DNA of 64,000 bases from contig JADJTK010000013.1 of assembly GCA_016711225.1 (NCBI GenBank), forward strand, positions 62,001 through 126,000, read 5' to 3'. The notes below the pieces were generated by a model. It made no database searches. It was given only the letters and a program-made list of their open reading frames with translations, and was not told the origin of the DNA. The DNA is from Opitutaceae bacterium. Its GTDB lineage: Bacteria; Verrucomicrobiota; Verrucomicrobiia; Opitutales; Opitutaceae. Position 1 is the first letter of the stretch, and the number at the start of each line of letters is the position of its first letter. This document shows, one piece after another, positions 54,630-62,856 of this stretch. The position numbers and the translations under genes were made by a program.

Positions 54630-56279
54630 ATGAAACGCCAAACCCTCTCGGGCAATATCGTCGACGTCGTCGGCCGCCGGATCTTTCCAGGCCGCGTGGA
54701 ATGGGCCGGGGGGCGGATCCTGCGGATCGTGCCGACACCGGGCCGTCGCTACACCAGCCAGATCGCGCCGGGCTTCGTCGACGCCCATATCCACATCGAA
54801 AGCTCGCTGCTGCCGCCAAGTGAGTTCGCCCGCCTCGCGGTTGTGCACGGCACCGTGGCCACCGTTTCCGACCCGCACGAGATTGCCAATGTCCTGGGCG
54901 CCGCCGGAGTTCGGTACATGATCGCGGATGCGCGGCGCTCGCCCTTGAAGTTCAACTTCGGCGCGCCGTCCTGCGTTCCAGCCACCGATCGCGAGACTGC
55001 CGGCGCAGTGCTCGACGCGGTAGCGGTGGAGAAGCTGCTCGCGTTGCCGGAAGTCCGTTACCTCAGCGAGGTCATGAACTACCCCGGCGTGCTCGGTGGC
55101 GATCCGGACCTGCTGGCCAAGATCGCCGCCGCGAAGCGCCGCGGCAAAGCCGTCGACGGCCACGCGCCCGGCCTGCGCGGCGCCCAGGCGGCCGCTTACG
55201 CCGCCGCAGGTATCACCACGGACCACGAGTGTTTCACCCTCGCCGAGGCACGCGACAAGATCGCGGCCGGTATGAAGATCCTCATCCGCGAGGGCTCGGC
55301 TGCGAAGAATTTCGACGCGCTCGCACCGCTGCTGCGCACGCATCCCGAGTCCTGCATGTTCTGTTGCGACGATCTTCATCCCGATCTGCTGCTGCGCCGC
55401 CACCTCGACGAGCATGTCCGGCGCGCGCTCGCTTCCGGGGCGAGCCGGCTTGACGCGCTGGCCTGTGCCAGCCTCCACCCGGTCCGACACTACGGGCTCG
55501 ACGTCGGACTGCTCCAGCCAGGCGATCCGGCCGACTTTATCGTGTTCGAGGGCTGGAAGACGTTGCGTGTACGCCGCACCTACATCGACGGAGTGCTCGT
55601 CGCCCGCGCTGGTCGATCGCTTCTGCCTCGGCAGGCGCCAAAGCTCGCCAATGTCTTCCGCGCGAAGCCGATCCGGCCGGATGATTTTCGCGTGTCCGAC
55701 CAGCTGGGACGGCTGAATGTCATCGAGGCCATCGACGGCCAGCTGATCACGCGGTGGAAGCGGATGAAACCGAAGTGCGTCGGCGGTGCCGCGGTGGCCG
55801 ATCCCGTACGCGATCTCCTCAAGATGGCGGTCGTCAACCGTTACGCGCCCGGCGCGCCGGTGGCGGTAGGGTTCATCCGCGGCTTCGGATTGCGCGAAGG
55901 GGCATTGGCGTCCTCGGTGGCGCACGATTCGCACAACATCGTGGCCGTGGGCACCGACGACGAGTCGCTCGCCGCGGCGGTGAATCTGGTGATCGCGCAC
56001 AAGGGCGGTTTGGCCGCGGTAGGGCAGGGGGCGGTGCGCATTCTGCCGCTACCCATCGCCGGGCTGATGGCCGATGGCGAAGGCCGGGCTGTGGCCGCTG
56101 CGTATACGGAGATCGATGCCGCGGCGAAGGCGCTGGGCAGTCCGCTCGCCGCGCCGTTCATGACGCTCTCGTTCATGGCGCTGCTGGTGATCCCGGACTT
56201 GAAGCTCAGCGACCGGGGCCTTTTTTCCGGCGCGAAGTGGGCAAGCGTGCCGCTGTTCGAGGAAAAGGCTGAAGGATGA
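54630..56279 (+). CDS. ade: adenine deaminase
   Basis: The 549-residue amidohydrolase has IAPGFVDAHIHIESS with the first metal histidines, then VATVSDPHEIANVLG, a late metal site in FCCDDLHPDLLL, and the C-terminal Ade-specific region (VAHDSHNIVAVGTDD, GGLAAV). It converts adenine to hypoxanthine for purine salvage. Length and motifs match the Ade family rather than adenosine deaminases. The gene appears monocistronic, preceded by REP-like repeats. Confidence 0.93.
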   Translation: MKRQTLSGNIVDVVGRRIFPGRVEWAGGRILRIVPTPGRRYTSQIAPGFVDAHIHIESSLLPPSEFARLAVVHGTVATVSDPHEIANVLGAAGVRYMIADARRSPLKFNFGAPSCVPATDRETAGAVLDAVAVEKLLALPEVRYLSEVMNYPGVLGGDPDLLAKIAAAKRRGKAVDGHAPGLRGAQAAAYAAAGITTDHECFTLAEARDKIAAGMKILIREGSAAKNFDALAPLLRTHPESCMFCCDDLHPDLLLRRHLDEHVRRALASGASRLDALACASLHPVRHYGLDVGLLQPGDPADFIVFEGWKTLRVRRTYIDGVLVARAGRSLLPRQAPKLANVFRAKPIRPDDFRVSDQLGRLNVIEAIDGQLITRWKRMKPKCVGGAAVADPVRDLLKMAVVNRYAPGAPVAVGFIRGFGLREGALASSVAHDSHNIVAVGTDDESLAAAVNLVIAHKGGLAAVGQGAVRILPLPIAGLMADGEGRAVAAAYTEIDAAAKALGSPLAAPFMTLSFMALLVIPDLKLSDRGLFSGAKWASVPLFEEKAEG

Positions 56280-56508
56280 AGCCGGAAGGGGTGAAGGCGG
56301 GGCGTGGCACTCGTTTGCGGCGCAGCTGATAGTCTGACGCGCTGTCTCCGCAAGGCTGCCGATGGACTCACCGAGCGAACGGAAGGCGGAGCACAGTACC
56401 TGCCTTGCTAGTCCAGCACGCGCGCCTCGATCGTCTAGTTTTGCCGGAATTTGATGGCGGGCCTCGCGCGGTTTTAAGATCCCGTTACGCTGCGGCCAAT
56501 CGAACACC

Positions 56509-57048
56509 ATGCCTTGTTTCATCGCCTTTCTCCGCGGAATCAACTTGGGCAAACGGCGGCTGCCGATGAGCCGGCTCAAGGCGTTGTTCGAGGAATTGAA
56601 GTTCAAGGACGTCGCGACGTTCATTGCCAGCGGCAACGTCCTGTTCACGGCTACCGAGAGGGACACCGCGAAACTCGAGGCGCGCATCGGCGCCCACCTG
56701 GAGAAATCGCTGGGTTACTCGGTCGACACTTTTGTGCGCACCGCCGAGGCGGTGGCCGCGGTGGCGGCGGCAAAGGTGTTTCCCGAGGACGGGAGGGACG
56801 GCGTCACGATCCATGTCGCGTTCCTGCAGCGGGAGTTGCCCGCCGAGGTGGCGACCAAGCTCGCCGGAATCCGCACCGCTGACGACGAGTTCCGGGTGAT
56901 CGGCCGGGAGTTCTACTGGCTGTGTCGGATTCGCACCTCCGACTCGAAGGTATGGACTTTGCCGGAGATGAAGGCATTGCGCCTGCCGACCGTCACGATG
57001 CGCAACCTGGGAAGCGTCCGGAAACTGGTGGCGAAGCACGTGGCGTAA
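56509..57048 (+). CDS. DUF1697 domain protein
   Basis: The 179-residue protein opens CFIAFLRGINLGKRRLPMSRL, then FKDVATFIASGNVLFTA, the diagnostic DUF1697 pattern (RGINVGG and SGNVxF). The C-terminal segment SDSKVWTLPEMKALRLPTVTMRNLGSV corresponds to the family's usual T-x-RNxxTxxKL ending. The role is unknown. It is complete and preceded by about 230 bp without features. Confidence 0.88.
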   Translation: MPCFIAFLRGINLGKRRLPMSRLKALFEELKFKDVATFIASGNVLFTATERDTAKLEARIGAHLEKSLGYSVDTFVRTAEAVAAVAAAKVFPEDGRDGVTIHVAFLQRELPAEVATKLAGIRTADDEFRVIGREFYWLCRIRTSDSKVWTLPEMKALRLPTVTMRNLGSVRKLVAKHVA

Positions 57049-57053
57049 ACTGG

Positions 57054-57214
57054 ACGAAGTTCTTGCAAGCTTCGCTACGAGACGGTCGGTGGCGTGACGG
57101 AGGTCGGGGCAGTGCTTGCGCCGCCTGCTGGGCGTGGCTCGCGATTCGGAGAGAACGAGAATGAAAACGCGCAGGAGCAGGAAGACGGAAGGCGTCGGCA
57201 AGCGACGCCCCTAC
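57054..57214. repeat. two CTAC-tailed palindromes
   Basis: 57054-57078 is ACGAAGTTC-TTGC-AAGCTTCG-CTAC with one mismatch. 57191-57214 is GGCGTCG-GCAA-GCGACGCC-CCTAC. The stems differ but the tails match. They lie between the DUF1697 gene and galE, in a 230-bp gap with no other feature. Confidence 0.75.
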
Positions 57215-57277
57215 GGGAGAACGCGTGGTCGGGGCGGCGCCTGCACCGGTTGTTGGGGCCCCGGGGAGTCCCCCGGT

Positions 57278-58270
57278 CTACCGGTCCGCGTAACCGCGGG
57301 GATGCGACTCGTGCCAGCGCCATGCCGTCTTGACGATGGGCTCGATGGTCTTGAATTGCGGCGTCCAGCCGAGCTCGGTGCGGGCCTTGGTGGCGTCGGC
57401 ATAGAGGGCGGGCGGATCCCCGGCGCGGCGGGGCGACTCGTTCACGGGCACCTTCAGGCCGGTGACCTTCTCCACGGCATGGATGACTTCGCGCACCGAG
57501 GTGGGCGTGCCGGTGCCGAGATTGAAGAAGAGAGCCGTGCCGGGCTCGGAGAGCTTCGAGAAGACCGCGATATGGGCGCGGCTGAGATCGTCGACATGGA
57601 CGTAGTCGCGCAGGCAGGTGCCGTCGGGGGTGGGGTAGTCGGTGCCGAAGAGCTGGAGGGCGGGACCGCGGCCGGTGGCGGCGTCGATGGCGACGGGGAT
57701 GAGATGCGTCTCCGGTTTGTGGTCCTCGCCGATGGTGCCGTCGGCGGCGGCGCCGGCCGCGTTGAAGTAGCGGAAGGCGGCAAACGAGAGGCCGTGGGCG
57801 CGGGCGAGGTTCTTGAGGGCGTTCTCGACGTCGAGCTTGGTCTGGCCGTAGGGGTTGATCGGGGCCTGCGGGGTGGCCTCGGTCATGGGCAGGGTGGGCG
57901 GCACGCCGTAGGTGGCGCAAGTGGAGGAGAAGACGAATTTCTTCACCCCGGCCTTCAGCATCGCGCGCAGCAGGTGGAGCGTGGCGACCGTGTTGTTGAA
58001 GTAGTACTTGAGCGGGTCGGTGACGGATTCGCCCACGTAGGCGAAGGCGGCGAAGTGCATCACCAGTTCGATCTTCTCGTCGGCGAGGATGCGGGCTAGG
58101 GCGGTTTCGTCACCCAGATCGCAGTTATGGAAGGAAATGTCGGGGGCGACCGCCGCGCGGTGGCCGTAGACGAGGCTGTCGAGCACGACCGGGCGATGCC
58201 CGGCGGCCGCGAGTTGCCGCACGCAATGACTGCCGATGTAACCGGCGCCGCCGACGACGAGAACGTTCAT
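57278..58270 (-). CDS. galE: UDP-glucose 4-epimerase
   Basis: The 330-residue extended SDR starts MNVLVVGGAGYIGSHCVRQL at 58270. It has FAAFAYVGESVTDPLKYY, SSTCATYG and the YGQTKLDVE (Y-x3-K) catalytic pair. Substrate-binding NAAGAAADGTIGEDHKPETH and the LGTGTPTSVREVI tail complete it. It interconverts UDP-glucose and UDP-galactose for surface glycans. It is divergent from the ketosynthase gene, with 94 bp between starts. Intact. Confidence 0.95.
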   Translation of the reverse strand: MNVLVVGGAGYIGSHCVRQLAAAGHRPVVLDSLVYGHRAAVAPDISFHNCDLGDETALARILADEKIELVMHFAAFAYVGESVTDPLKYYFNNTVATLHLLRAMLKAGVKKFVFSSTCATYGVPPTLPMTEATPQAPINPYGQTKLDVENALKNLARAHGLSFAAFRYFNAAGAAADGTIGEDHKPETHLIPVAIDAATGRGPALQLFGTDYPTPDGTCLRDYVHVDDLSRAHIAVFSKLSEPGTALFFNLGTGTPTSVREVIHAVEKVTGLKVPVNESPRRAGDPPALYADATKARTELGWTPQFKTIEPIVKTAWRWHESHPRGYADR

Positions 58271-58364
58271 GGAAGTGGGGAAACTTTTATTGCGTGTCGG
58301 GCCGGAGGCTAGGCAATCTTTCGACTTTTCCGGCGCGGCCCCCTGTCGTTGCCCAATCTTCACC

Positions 58365-59600
58365 ATGAACCTCAGCCGCATCGTCATCACCGGCGTGGGC
58401 CTCACCGCCCCCAATGGCAACAATCTCGCCGAATTCCGCCAGGCCCTGCTCACGGGCAAGTCGGGCGTGGAGCTCTTCGAGACCCGCCACATGGGCAAGG
58501 TGCTGGCCGGGGTGTGCAAGTTCGAGGCGACCCGCTACCAGACTCGCAAGGAGCTGCGGGTGGGCACTCGCGCGGGCAGCGTGAGCATTTATTGCTGCCG
58601 CGAGGCGGTGAAGGACTCCGGCGTGGCCTGGGACCTGGTCGACAAGAGCCGGGTGGGAATCTACGTGGGCATCACCGAGCACGGCAACGTGGAGACCGAA
58701 AACGAGATCGCCAGCCTCGCCACCTTCAACAACGACACGAAGTACTGGTCGCATTACCACAACCCGCGCACGGTGGCCAACAACCCGGCCGGCGAGGCCT
58801 CCCTCAACCTCGGCATCACCGGTCCGGCCTACACCCTCGGTGCGGCCTGCGCGGCCGGTAACATCGGCATCATTCACGCCGCCCAGATGCTGCGCCTGCG
58901 GGAGGTCGATTTCGCGCTCGCCGGCGGAGTGAGCGAAAGCATCCGCTCGTTCGGCATCTTTGCCGCCTTCAAGAGTCAGGGCGCGCTCGCCCACCACGAG
59001 GACCCGACCAAGGCCAGCCGCCCCTTCGACAAGGCGCGCAACGGCATTGTCGTCTCCGAGGGCGGCGGTCTGTTCGCCCTCGAACGCCTCGAGGACGCGT
59101 TGGCCCGTGGCGCGAAGATCTACGGCGAGATCGCCGGCTATGCGATCAACTCCGACGCCAGCGACTACGTGCTGCCCAATCCCGAGCGCCAGGCCCAGTG
59201 CATCCAGCTGGCGATCAAGAACGCCGGGATGACACCCGACCAAATCGATATTCTCAACACGCACGCCACCTCCACACCGCTGGGCGACGTACAGGAGTGC
59301 CAAGCCATCGCCGCCGCGTTCGCTGGCTACCGGCTCCCGCACATCAACAACACCAAGGGCTTCATCGGCCACGCGATGGGGGCGGCCGGCAGCATCGAGC
59401 TGGCGGGCAATTTGCCCTCCTTCGACGACCTGGTCGTGCACCCCACCATCAACGTGGACGAACTCGATCCGCAGTGTGCGTTGCCCACTTTGGTGCTCAA
59501 CCAGCCGCTTGCGGTGAAACGGGTTGACGCCATTCTGAACAATTCCTTCGGTATGCTCGGAATCAACTCCGCGCTGATCGTTAAGCGCTATTCAGCCTGA
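58365..59600 (+). CDS. beta-ketoacyl-ACP synthase (FabF-like)
   Basis: The 411-residue ketosynthase opens IVITGVGLTAPNGNNLAEF. The thiolase-fold triad is C162 (TLGAACAAGN), H300 (NTHATSTPLGD) and H336 (GFIGHAMGAAGS), with K331. It is complete, so it should catalyse Claisen condensation of malonyl-ACP. It is followed 9 bp downstream by a small ACP and has no fabD, fabG or fabZ neighbour. It may therefore be a dedicated KS-ACP pair rather than the main fatty-acid operon. The Y-x-C triplet region CCREAVKDSG is also typical of KAS enzymes. Specificity is not deducible. Confidence 0.9.
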   Translation: MNLSRIVITGVGLTAPNGNNLAEFRQALLTGKSGVELFETRHMGKVLAGVCKFEATRYQTRKELRVGTRAGSVSIYCCREAVKDSGVAWDLVDKSRVGIYVGITEHGNVETENEIASLATFNNDTKYWSHYHNPRTVANNPAGEASLNLGITGPAYTLGAACAAGNIGIIHAAQMLRLREVDFALAGGVSESIRSFGIFAAFKSQGALAHHEDPTKASRPFDKARNGIVVSEGGGLFALERLEDALARGAKIYGEIAGYAINSDASDYVLPNPERQAQCIQLAIKNAGMTPDQIDILNTHATSTPLGDVQECQAIAAAFAGYRLPHINNTKGFIGHAMGAAGSIELAGNLPSFDDLVVHPTINVDELDPQCALPTLVLNQPLAVKRVDAILNNSFGMLGINSALIVKRYSA

Positions 59601-59609
59601 ACCGCCCCC

Positions 59610-59864
59610 ATGACGAAAGACGACATCAAGAAGCTGGTCACCGACATCATCGCCGACATCGCGCCGGATGAGGACCTCAATGGTCTGAAGCCCGACGTGC
59701 GTTTGCGCGAGCAACTCCAGCTCGATTCGATGGACTTCCTCGACATCGTGATGGAGCTGCGCAAGCGCTACGGCATCGAGGTTCCGGAGGCTGACTACAT
59801 GCAGCTGGCCACGCTCGACAGCTGTGCCAACTACCTCGAGCCGAAGTTCGCCGCGAAGGCCTGA
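59610..59864 (+). CDS. acyl carrier protein
   Basis: The 84-residue protein has the attachment serine S40 in LQLDSMDFLDIVMEL and the typical acidic helices. Instead of the AcpP core DSLDTVEL it has DSMDFLDI. With the C-terminal ATLDSCANYL this is a pattern of secondary-metabolism or specialised ACPs. It is immediately downstream of the ketosynthase, its likely partner. A terminator follows at 59913. Confidence 0.9.
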   Translation: MTKDDIKKLVTDIIADIAPDEDLNGLKPDVRLREQLQLDSMDFLDIVMELRKRYGIEVPEADYMQLATLDSCANYLEPKFAAKA

Positions 59865-59912
59865 ACGGGCGCCCTCGCTTCGTCCAACAGCGTCCGGCAG
59901 ATCTCTTTTCTG

Positions 59913-59938
59913 GGCCCGGCCACACCGCCGGGCCTTTT
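59913..59938 (+). terminator. rho-independent terminator after the ketosynthase-ACP pair
   Basis: GGCCCGGC and GCCGGGCC pair around CACACC and are followed by TTTT, 49 bp after the ACP stop. Confidence 0.88.
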
Positions 59939-60038
59939 GCATGTGCGGTTGCGGCGGGGCGAGTGCGACGGATAGGGCGCGGCTGTGCGGCGGGCGAGGA
60001 TCCGCCCGAGCCGGTTTGGCGAACGGTGCGGCTCCTTT

Positions 60039-60097
60039 GTGGGAGGGTGCTTGCACCCGACTGCCGGCCCAGAAGTCGCGAGCAAGCTCGCTCCCAC
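60039..60097. repeat. REPIN-like element, copy 2 (inverted)
   Basis: It starts GTGGGAGGGTGCTTGCACCC and ends GCGAGCAAGCTCGCTCCCAC, the reverse complement of the layout at 50384-50442 with a diverged 15-bp spacer. It lies between convergent genes (ACP and the KaiC/PPDK-like gene). Confidence 0.9.
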
Positions 60098-60146
60098 AGC
60101 TGGCGGGGGCCGGCGAATGCGCGCCCTTCGCCATGCTTGGTTCCTT

Positions 60147-62711
60147 CTAGTCCGTCCGGAACACCAGCGAGGACTGCGAGGTGGCGTCGGCGCGCAGCCA
60201 GACCCGACCGGGGATGTCGGCACAGTCGATTACCCGCACGATGTCGGCGAAGCGGGTGGCGTCGGGCTCCAGCTCCAGGAGGCGGTTGGGCGCGCTGCGG
60301 AACCAGGCGCCGTCGATGTTGTTGCCGGCGTTGCGGGGGAAGTAGGCTAGGTAGAGCATGTCGTGCTCGACGATGTCGTTGAAGAAATGGGTCCCAAGCG
60401 ACACGTCGGGGATGAGCCGCTCGTGCATCTCCACCATCTCGCACACCACGGAGGCGCGACTGATCTCGCCGAAGGAGACCGGGATGCCCAGCGAGGGGCT
60501 GTGTGTGCCCCAACGGCCGGGGCCGATGAGCATGAGTCCGCGGTCGTCCTCAGGGTGCTTGCGGTTGAGCCGGCCGATGAGGCGGGCCACCTCGTAGCGG
60601 TCGCGATCGGCGAGCTGCGCGTAGGTCTCGGTGACGATGTAGATGATGCGCGTGAGCGGCTGCTCGCGGCTCACGCCGATGACCGCGCCGTTGGCGGTGA
60701 GCAGGCGCTGGCGCTCGATCTGCTCGGAGGGGAGCATCGAGCCGGTTTCCCGCCGGAACTGGAAGGTTCGGCACTGAAGCAAGTGGATACGATAGGAGCC
60801 GTCGGAGAGGAAGTTGAGGGTGAACTCGACGTCGACGGGGTGCTCGTAGGCCTCCTCGAGCAGCGCGAGCATGCGGCGCAGGTCGGGCGCGACGGTGGTC
60901 TCGGTGAGGAGGCGGTCGAAGGTGACCCAAGGGTAGTTCTCGGCCGTGTAGGTGAGGTAGAGGTCGAGCGGGTAGTCCGGCGTCTCCTTGATGACCTCGG
61001 GGAAATCGAGGGAGACGAACTCGCCCTCCTTGAGGTCGAGGCAGTCCATGCGGCGTTGGCAATGCTCGCGCACGTCGTCGAAGTCGGCTTCGGGACGGCG
61101 GGCGGGGGCGTTGAGGGCGACCAGGCGGGTGTAGTCGTCGTCGCTGCGGTCGACGGCGCGCGTGCCCAGGCCGAAGACTAGGCGCACCACGCCGGCCAGC
61201 GGATCGATGTCGGGGTGCCAGACGAAGGGGTTGTAGGAGAGGCCCACGCCGGCGGCCTGGGGGTAGTAGTACCGGCCTTGGGGAGAACCGGATACGCGCA
61301 TGATGAGCAGCGCCATGCGCTCCTCGCTTTGCAGCAGGCCGCGGCGCTTGCGGTAGCGCAGGGCCTCCTCGTCGAGCACGCTGGCGTAGACGGTGCGCAC
61401 GGCCTTGAGCAGGGCGGTCATGCGCTGCTCGCGGGAGCCGCGGTTGACCACGAAGACGCTCTCGTATTTGCCGGAAAAGGCGTTGCCGCGGGCGTCCTCG
61501 AGGATGGAGCTGGAGCGCACGATATAGGGCGACTCGCCGAAATAATCGAGCATGCCCTGGAACTGCTCCATGATGTTGGCGGGGAAGCGCCCGTGGGTGA
61601 TGTGGCGGCGGCCCTCGTCGAGCCCGCACAGGAAGGTCTCGTCGTTCTTTTGCTGTTCGCGCAGCCACCAGACCTTGTTTTGGACGAGGAAGGTGATGAA
61701 TACCTCCGCTCCGACGAAGAACGAGTCGTGTGCCTCCAGCTTGGCGGCGAGGTCGGGGTCGCGCTCGCGCAGGATGGCGCGGGCCACGAGCATGCCGAGG
61801 GTTTTGCCGCCCACCGATCCGATGCCGATCATGCGGTCGCGGATGGTGAGGAAGTCCTCGAGGGTGAGGTAGCGCTCGACCAGGGGGGCGATCCCGGAAC
61901 GGTGGACACGCATCGACCAGCGCACACGCACAAGCATCTCCTCGTAGTGCTCCTTGGTGCACCGGCCCGCCTTGAACTCCTCGGCGACGGTGTGGGCCTC
62001 CTGGAAGAGCTTGCGCCAGTAGCCGGCGCGCCGGTCGCTTTGCAGGCGGGGCCACTGGGTGCGGGAGAGGATCTGGGCGAGCACGGCGCTCTCCTTGACG
62101 GGAAGGAAGGCGTCGCCCTGGCGCACGTGGATGGTGTTCATCGCCTCGCGGGAGCGGTGCTGGACCTTGATGGGGCGCACGTAGAGGCGACCGTCCAGAC
62201 GGAACAGATCCAGCATGAACTGGGTGGTGCTGCGGATCGGGTCGAGGGCGTAGCTGGAGTGCTTGTCGCGGTAGAGGCCGAAGTAGGTCACCGTCTCCAG
62301 GTCGAGGAGTCGCGGGCAGGTGAGCACGAAGAAGTTGCCCAGGCTCTGGTCGGAGCGCCAGATGTCAGCCAGATGGGAGAGGCAGTCGAAGACGTAGATG
62401 GCGCCGCGGCCGGCGCGCTCGATCACGGCATGGACGTCGCGCACGAAGTTCTCGAAGCCGTTGGAGGCGTCGACATGGCAGGTCTCGACCTCGGCCGATT
62501 CGGGCATGAGGGCGGGATGGTCGGCAAAGCGGAAATAGATGAGGTGCCGGCCGGCGTTGCGGGCGGCCAGGGTGTAGGGGCCGATGAGCTCGTGGTACTC
62601 CTCGAGCGCGTCCACCTCCCAGACGACGTTGTCGCCAGCTTCGATGCCGTGGAGCACCTGGTCGAGACCGGGCAGGCCGGTGGTGAAGGCGGGGGCGGGT
62701 TTTAGCGGCAT
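60147..62711 (-). CDS. KaiC-like (P-loop lost) / PPDK_N ATP-grasp fusion protein
   Basis: The 854-residue protein begins with a KaiC/RecA-like domain (about residues 8-200, TTGLPGLDQVLHGIEAGDNVV). Where a Walker A GxxGxGKT should follow it has WEVDALEEYHELI, so nucleotide binding there is doubtful; a Walker-B-like IYVFDCLS remains at 105-112. Residues about 280-640 match the PEP-synthase/PPDK N-terminal ATP-binding domain (GSVGGKTLGML at 298-308, VRSSSILEDARGNAFSGK at 398-415). No phosphohistidine or PEP-binding TIM-barrel domain follows. The C-terminal 200 residues (LMLIGPGRWGTHSPSLGIPV) form a separate conserved domain. Reaction unknown. Confidence 0.8.
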   Translation of the reverse strand: MPLKPAPAFTTGLPGLDQVLHGIEAGDNVVWEVDALEEYHELIGPYTLAARNAGRHLIYFRFADHPALMPESAEVETCHVDASNGFENFVRDVHAVIERAGRGAIYVFDCLSHLADIWRSDQSLGNFFVLTCPRLLDLETVTYFGLYRDKHSSYALDPIRSTTQFMLDLFRLDGRLYVRPIKVQHRSREAMNTIHVRQGDAFLPVKESAVLAQILSRTQWPRLQSDRRAGYWRKLFQEAHTVAEEFKAGRCTKEHYEEMLVRVRWSMRVHRSGIAPLVERYLTLEDFLTIRDRMIGIGSVGGKTLGMLVARAILRERDPDLAAKLEAHDSFFVGAEVFITFLVQNKVWWLREQQKNDETFLCGLDEGRRHITHGRFPANIMEQFQGMLDYFGESPYIVRSSSILEDARGNAFSGKYESVFVVNRGSREQRMTALLKAVRTVYASVLDEEALRYRKRRGLLQSEERMALLIMRVSGSPQGRYYYPQAAGVGLSYNPFVWHPDIDPLAGVVRLVFGLGTRAVDRSDDDYTRLVALNAPARRPEADFDDVREHCQRRMDCLDLKEGEFVSLDFPEVIKETPDYPLDLYLTYTAENYPWVTFDRLLTETTVAPDLRRMLALLEEAYEHPVDVEFTLNFLSDGSYRIHLLQCRTFQFRRETGSMLPSEQIERQRLLTANGAVIGVSREQPLTRIIYIVTETYAQLADRDRYEVARLIGRLNRKHPEDDRGLMLIGPGRWGTHSPSLGIPVSFGEISRASVVCEMVEMHERLIPDVSLGTHFFNDIVEHDMLYLAYFPRNAGNNIDGAWFRSAPNRLLELEPDATRFADIVRVIDCADIPGRVWLRADATSQSSLVFRTD

Positions 62712-62801
62712 GGGAGGACCGGATGTGGATTGCCGAGAGCGGGGAGCGGAGGGCGGCGTGGGAGCCGGGGGACTCGAGGCCGGAAAGGAGTAAGGCGTGG
62801 C

Positions 62802-62832
62802 AAAAGGCCGCGCCCGTTGTGGGGCGCGGCCT
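62802..62832 (-). terminator. rho-independent terminator of gdhA (minus strand)
   Basis: Read on the minus strand, AGGCCGCGCCC and GGGCGCGGCCT pair perfectly around a 6-base loop and are followed by a TTT(T) run, 24 bp beyond the gdhA stop. Confidence 0.9.
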
Positions 62833-62856
62833 CGAAGTAGAAAACAGGATGCGCTC

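Noticed and set aside
60147..62711. Phosphoenolpyruvate synthase or pyruvate phosphate dikinase
   Set aside because: Only the ATP-binding domain is present; the phosphohistidine and PEP/pyruvate-binding domains are missing, so the enzyme name would mislead.
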